DNA from: Xanthobacteraceae bacterium
Lineage (GTDB): Bacteria > Pseudomonadota > Alphaproteobacteria > Rhizobiales > Xanthobacteraceae
DNA length: 64,000 nt
Direction of reading: 5' to 3'
Assembly: GCA_019454205.1 (NCBI GenBank)
Contig: CP075369.1
Coordinates: 806,001 to 870,000 of the forward strand
Within the stretch, counting starts at the first letter, position 1. Every line of letters begins with the position of its first letter. A model generated the notes under the pieces. The model was not told where the DNA came from and made no database searches. It saw only the letters and a program-made list of their open reading frames with translations. Positions 60,426 through 64,000 of the stretch are shown in pieces. The translations under genes and the position numbers were made by a program.

Positions 60426-61580
60426 ATGAAGTCTGCCCTGCCGACGAATTTCTCGATGCCCAAACGCCGCGTCCTCTGGATCGCAGGCGCTGCCGCTATT
60501 TTGCTGATCGGCGGATGGTGGAGTTTCGGCGGTGGAACGGGGTCTTCCGCGCAACAAAAGAAAAAAGGCCCTGCCGCAATCTCGATTAGCGCCGCGCAGG
60601 CCAAGCGCATGGACGTCCCGTATCGCGTCGAATCGCTTGGCACGGTACAGCCGCTTGTCACCGTTTCGATCCGCTCGCGTGTGGACAGTCAGGTATTGAA
60701 GGTTCACTTCACCGATGGCGCGAAGGTGAACGAGGGCGATCTCCTCTTCACGCTCGACGCCCGCGCCATCGACGCCCAGATTCAGCAGGCGGAAGCGACT
60801 TTGCTGCGCGACAAGGCGCAACTCGAAAAAGCCGAGCGTGACCGCGAGCGCATCATTGGTCTCGCCGCGAAGGGCACGCTGTCGCAAGTGCAAGAGGCCG
60901 ACGCCAAAACCAATGTAGCCGTGCTGAAGGCGACCGTCGCGCAGGACGAAGCCAATCTGCAAAATCTGCGCGTGATGCGCACCTACTACGACGTGAAGGC
61001 GCCGGTGTCGGGCCGCATGAGCGTCGCCAACGTCAGGCAGGGTGCGATTGTCCGTTCCGCCGATGCCGGTACGCCGCTCGCCACCATCAATCAGCTTTCT
61101 CCGATTTATGTCGCCTTCGGCGTGCCTGAGCGCTTCATTCCCGATCTGCGCGCTGCGGGCGAAAAAGCGGCCGTCGAGGTCGCATTGCAAAACGAATATT
61201 CCTTGAGCGGTGGCCGCGTTGCGTTCATCGAGAACGCGGTGGACTCGCAGACCGGCACCATTCTGGTTCGCGCCACCTTCGAGAATGCCGACGAGCGGCT
61301 TTGGCCCGGCACGCTGGCCAGCGTTCGCGTTACGCTCAAAACCGATCCCAACCTCGTGGTTGTGCCGGCCGAAGCAATTCAGGTCGGCCAGCGCGGCAAT
61401 TTCGTTTTCGTGATCGAGAACAATGTCGCGAGGGTCCGTAACGTGAAGGTCCTGCGCACACAGGACGGATTTGCGGCACTGACCGAGGGCTTGAATGGAG
61501 ACGAGACCGTCGTCACCGACGGACAGCTTTCGCTGCGAGACGGTTCGCGCGTCGATATCAAGAAGCCGGCAGGTAGCTGA
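60426..61580 (+). CDS. RND efflux periplasmic adaptor (MdtA-like)
   Basis: Membrane-fusion subunit of an RND pump, 384 aa. A basic head and N-terminal anchor (about residues 15-35), a lipoyl/barrel-sandwich half GTVQPLVTVSIRSRVDSQVL and FTDGAKVNEGDLLFTLD, a coiled-coil hairpin (about 118-190, rich in Ala/Glu/Lys), the second half YYDVKAPVSGRMSVANVRQG, and a beta-barrel and membrane-proximal domain. It lies 2 nt before the permease gene. The 209-nt upstream region holds no gene; I see no clear regulator nearby. Confidence 0.93.
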   Translation: MKSALPTNFSMPKRRVLWIAGAAAILLIGGWWSFGGGTGSSAQQKKKGPAAISISAAQAKRMDVPYRVESLGTVQPLVTVSIRSRVDSQVLKVHFTDGAKVNEGDLLFTLDARAIDAQIQQAEATLLRDKAQLEKAERDRERIIGLAAKGTLSQVQEADAKTNVAVLKATVAQDEANLQNLRVMRTYYDVKAPVSGRMSVANVRQGAIVRSADAGTPLATINQLSPIYVAFGVPERFIPDLRAAGEKAAVEVALQNEYSLSGGRVAFIENAVDSQTGTILVRATFENADERLWPGTLASVRVTLKTDPNLVVVPAEAIQVGQRGNFVFVIENNVARVRNVKVLRTQDGFAALTEGLNGDETVVTDGQLSLRDGSRVDIKKPAGS

Positions 61581-61582
61581 GC

Positions 61583-64000
61583 ATGACATTCTACGAGCTG
61601 TGCATACGCCGCCCGGTGCTGACCACGCTGCTGATGGCGTCGATCATCATGGCTGGCGTGTTCGGCTATCGTCTGCTGCCTGTTTCCGCGCTGCCGCGCG
61701 TCGATTTCCCGACAATCAACATCACCGCGACGTTGCCCGGCGCGAACCCTGAAGTGATGGCCGCAACGGTGGCCACTCCGATCGAACGCCAGCTCGCAAC
61801 CATCGCCGGCATCACCACCATGAGTTCGTCGAGCACTACCGGCTCGACCTCGATCACGATTCAATTCGATCTGAACCGCGACATCGACGCGGCGGCGCTC
61901 GACGTGCAGTCCGCGCTTTCGGTCGCGCAACGTAACCTGCCGGTGGAAATGCGCACGCCGCCGAGCTTCCGCAAGGTGAACCCTGCGGACGCGCCGGTGC
62001 TGTTCCTGTCGCTGGTGTCCGACACGCTTCCGCTCTCGGTGGTGAACGAATACGGCGAGACGGTCATCGCGCAGCAGATTTCGCAGATCCCCGGCGTCGC
62101 ACAGGTCAATATCTTCGGCGGGCAGAAGTATGCGCTGCGCATCCGCATCGACCCCGATGCGATAGCTTTGCGCGGCATTTCCCTGACCGACGTGCAGGCT
62201 GCGATTGCAGCTTCGACGTCGATTACGCCGATCGGCGTGCTCGAAGGCCCCAAACAGACGCTTACCCTCGACATGGGATCGCAACAGGCGGACGCCGCGA
62301 AATATCGCGATCTGATCGTGGCGTGGCGCAACGGTGCGCCGGTCAAGCTTTCCGATGTCGCCATCGTCGAGAACGGGGTCGAGAACGAGCGCATCGCGGG
62401 TTGGTACAACTCCACGCGCTCGATCAACCTTGCGATCTACCGGCAGCCCGACGCCAACACCATCGACGTCGTGGACTTGGTGAAGAAACGATTGCCGGAA
62501 TTCCGTGCGGCCGTGCCGGGCGCAATCGCCATCGAAACGCTGATGGACCGCTCGGTATCCATTCGCAATTCGGTTTCCGCCGTGCAGCGCACGCTGCTGG
62601 AGGCGGTGGTTCTCGTTGTGCTGGTGATCTTCCTGTTCCTGCGCTCAGGACGCGCGACGCTGGTACCTGCGCTGGCTCTGCCGCTTTCGATCATCGGCAC
62701 CTTCGCGGCGATGTATCTGCTCGGCTATTCGATCAACAACATGACGCTGCTGGCGCTGGTATTGTGCGTCGGCTTCGTGGTCGACGACGCCATCGTCGTG
62801 CTCGAAAACATATACCGCTACATCGAGAACGGCATGCCGCCGTTCAAGGCGGCGGTTATCGGTACGCGCGAGATCGGCTTCACCATCGTCTCGATGACGG
62901 TTTCGCTGGTCTGCGTCTTTATCCCGGTTCTGTTCATGGGCGGCGTCGTGGGCCGCGTGTTCCGTGAATTCGCGGTGACGATCTCGGTCGCGATCCTGAT
63001 TTCCGGTTTCGTTTCGCTGACGCTGACGCCGATGCTTTGCGCCCGCGTGCTGAAGCCGGTCGATCACAACAAGAAGCCGATGAAGCTGCTCCAGTATTCG
63101 GAAGCGGGCTTCGACTGGTTGCTGGCGCAATACAAGCGCACGCTCGATTGGGTGCTGCGCCATCGCCCGGCGACTCTGATGGCGACCTTTGCCACGCTGT
63201 TCATCGTGATCGGTCTTTATACCTGGGTGCCGAAAGGCTTCTTCCCGATCGAGGACACCGGCTTCATTTCTTCCACGGTGGAAGCGGCGACCGACACCTC
63301 GTTCGAAGCGATGTCCGAGCGCCAGCAGCAGGTTGCCGCGATCATCCGTCAGGACAAGGACGTCGCCTATGTCGTTTCCACGGCGGGCGCGACCGGCATC
63401 AGCCGCACCACGAATACGGGCCGCTTGTTCGTCGCATTGAAGCCGCGGCATGAGCGAACGGAAAGCGCGAACCAGATCATCCAGCGGCTGCGGCGCACCG
63501 CGGGGCAGGTGCCGGGCGTGCAGGTGTTCTTCCAGCCGGTGCAGAATATTTCGGTCGGCGGCACCATCGCGAAATCGCTTTACCAATATACCGTGCAGAG
63601 TTCGGATACCGACGCGCTGTACCAGATCGCGCCGCAGCTTGAGGAAAAGATTTCCCAACTGTCGATGTTGCGCGACGTCACCTCCGATTTGCAGATCACC
63701 AATCCGCAGCTTTCCATCGACATCGACCGCGACAAGGCGCGTGCGCTCGGCATCGGTGACGACCAGATCCGTAGCGTGCTCTACAGCCAGTACGGCACGC
63801 GGCAGGTTGCGACGCTCTACACCGCGAACAACCAGTATCAGGTCATCATCGAGGCGCAGCGCCGCTTCCAGCGCGGTGAGGCGGACCTCTCGAAGGTCTA
63901 TCTCCGTGCTGCGACGGGGCAACTCGTGCCGCTCGAAGCGATTGCGACCATCCGCCGTTCGGTAGGCCCGCTCCAGATCGCGCATCAGCAGCAGCAGCCG
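61583..64000 (+). CDS. RND efflux permease (MdtB/MdtC/AcrB type), cut by the window end
   Basis: The reading frame is open from ATG 61583 to the last base, 806 codons, so the C-terminal quarter is missing. FYELCIRRPVLTTLLMASII is the N-terminal membrane helix of RND permeases. GFVVDDAIVVLENIYRYIEN carries the proton-relay Asp401-Asp402. RVFREFAVTISVAILISGFV is the fold signature of helix 5-6. The MdtBC-like subgroup is suggested by the pairing with an MdtA-like adaptor and by PVSALPRVDFPTINITATLP. Expected to export drugs, bile-type or plant compounds. No outer-membrane channel gene is seen in the window. Confidence 0.94.
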   Translation, partial: MTFYELCIRRPVLTTLLMASIIMAGVFGYRLLPVSALPRVDFPTINITATLPGANPEVMAATVATPIERQLATIAGITTMSSSSTTGSTSITIQFDLNRDIDAAALDVQSALSVAQRNLPVEMRTPPSFRKVNPADAPVLFLSLVSDTLPLSVVNEYGETVIAQQISQIPGVAQVNIFGGQKYALRIRIDPDAIALRGISLTDVQAAIAASTSITPIGVLEGPKQTLTLDMGSQQADAAKYRDLIVAWRNGAPVKLSDVAIVENGVENERIAGWYNSTRSINLAIYRQPDANTIDVVDLVKKRLPEFRAAVPGAIAIETLMDRSVSIRNSVSAVQRTLLEAVVLVVLVIFLFLRSGRATLVPALALPLSIIGTFAAMYLLGYSINNMTLLALVLCVGFVVDDAIVVLENIYRYIENGMPPFKAAVIGTREIGFTIVSMTVSLVCVFIPVLFMGGVVGRVFREFAVTISVAILISGFVSLTLTPMLCARVLKPVDHNKKPMKLLQYSEAGFDWLLAQYKRTLDWVLRHRPATLMATFATLFIVIGLYTWVPKGFFPIEDTGFISSTVEAATDTSFEAMSERQQQVAAIIRQDKDVAYVVSTAGATGISRTTNTGRLFVALKPRHERTESANQIIQRLRRTAGQVPGVQVFFQPVQNISVGGTIAKSLYQYTVQSSDTDALYQIAPQLEEKISQLSMLRDVTSDLQITNPQLSIDIDRDKARALGIGDDQIRSVLYSQYGTRQVATLYTANNQYQVIIEAQRRFQRGEADLSKVYLRAATGQLVPLEAIATIRRSVGPLQIAHQQQQP

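Overview
The window is 64 kb of high-GC chromosomal DNA (about 60-65% G+C in most coding stretches I sampled) with no rRNA, insertion sequence, prophage or CRISPR. The gene set points to an alphaproteobacterium of the order Hyphomicrobiales (Rhizobiales), near the Nitrobacteraceae/Xanthobacteraceae. The main reasons are the complete acpXL-fabZ-fabF2-fabF1-adh-lpxXL block for the very-long-chain lipid A acyl chain, btaAB for betaine lipid, a DUF2865 protein, an AcpXL-type carrier protein, the tRNA-Val(CAC) sequence, and conserved orders such as gph-rpiA-DUF2059-gor and cysS-cimA. I cannot name the species.

Layout. 0.1-7.9 kb: a TadG-like protein, tRNA-Val, gph, rpiA, a DUF2059 protein, gor, a Tat-exported flavin amine oxidase and two tandem outer-membrane beta-barrels. 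7.9-20 kb: an AraC regulator, an alpha/beta hydrolase, class II DAHP synthase, a membrane protein, NAD synthetase, a tadE-tadG pair, gltX, a DUF2865 protein and a PaiB-like protein. 19.6-21.6 kb: btaA-btaB for phosphorus-free betaine lipid, with a Pho-box-like repeat in front. 21.6-27.4 kb: a MarR regulator divergent from an aromatic catabolic run: hmgA, a degenerate MBL-fold protein, two small Cys-containing exported paralogues, a flavoprotein hydroxylase and a small DUF2783 protein resembling MhaA/MhaB. 27.7-39.2 kb: a TorF-type porin, cysS, two very small membrane-protein genes, cimA, a LOG-family protein, an Atm1-type ABC exporter, an FkbM methyltransferase, and psd-pssA for phosphatidylethanolamine.

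39.5-46.6 kb: a DctQMP TRAP transporter, two SDR dehydrogenases, a glutathione S-transferase and mmsA. 46.8-50 kb: motA-motB, a rhodanese and a polyamine-type binding protein. 50-55.3 kb: the very-long-chain fatty acid/lipid A operon on the minus strand. 55.8-64 kb: a K+/H+ antiporter, OsmC, an aminotransferase, an AbrB-like regulator, UreE with a His-rich tail, and an RND efflux pair whose permease runs off the right edge.

The most coherent theme is the cell envelope: PE synthesis (psd, pssA), betaine lipid (btaAB), lipid A very-long-chain acylation and several outer-membrane proteins. The second theme is aromatic catabolism through homogentisate. I found no clear new defence or mobile system. 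The most unusual items are: a KS-like FabF2 without its catalytic Cys, an MBL-fold protein that keeps one metal site and has lost the other, a pair of unrecognised Cys-patterned exported proteins between catabolic genes, a Pho-box-like site before btaAB, and a low-GC mosaic segment inside cysS.
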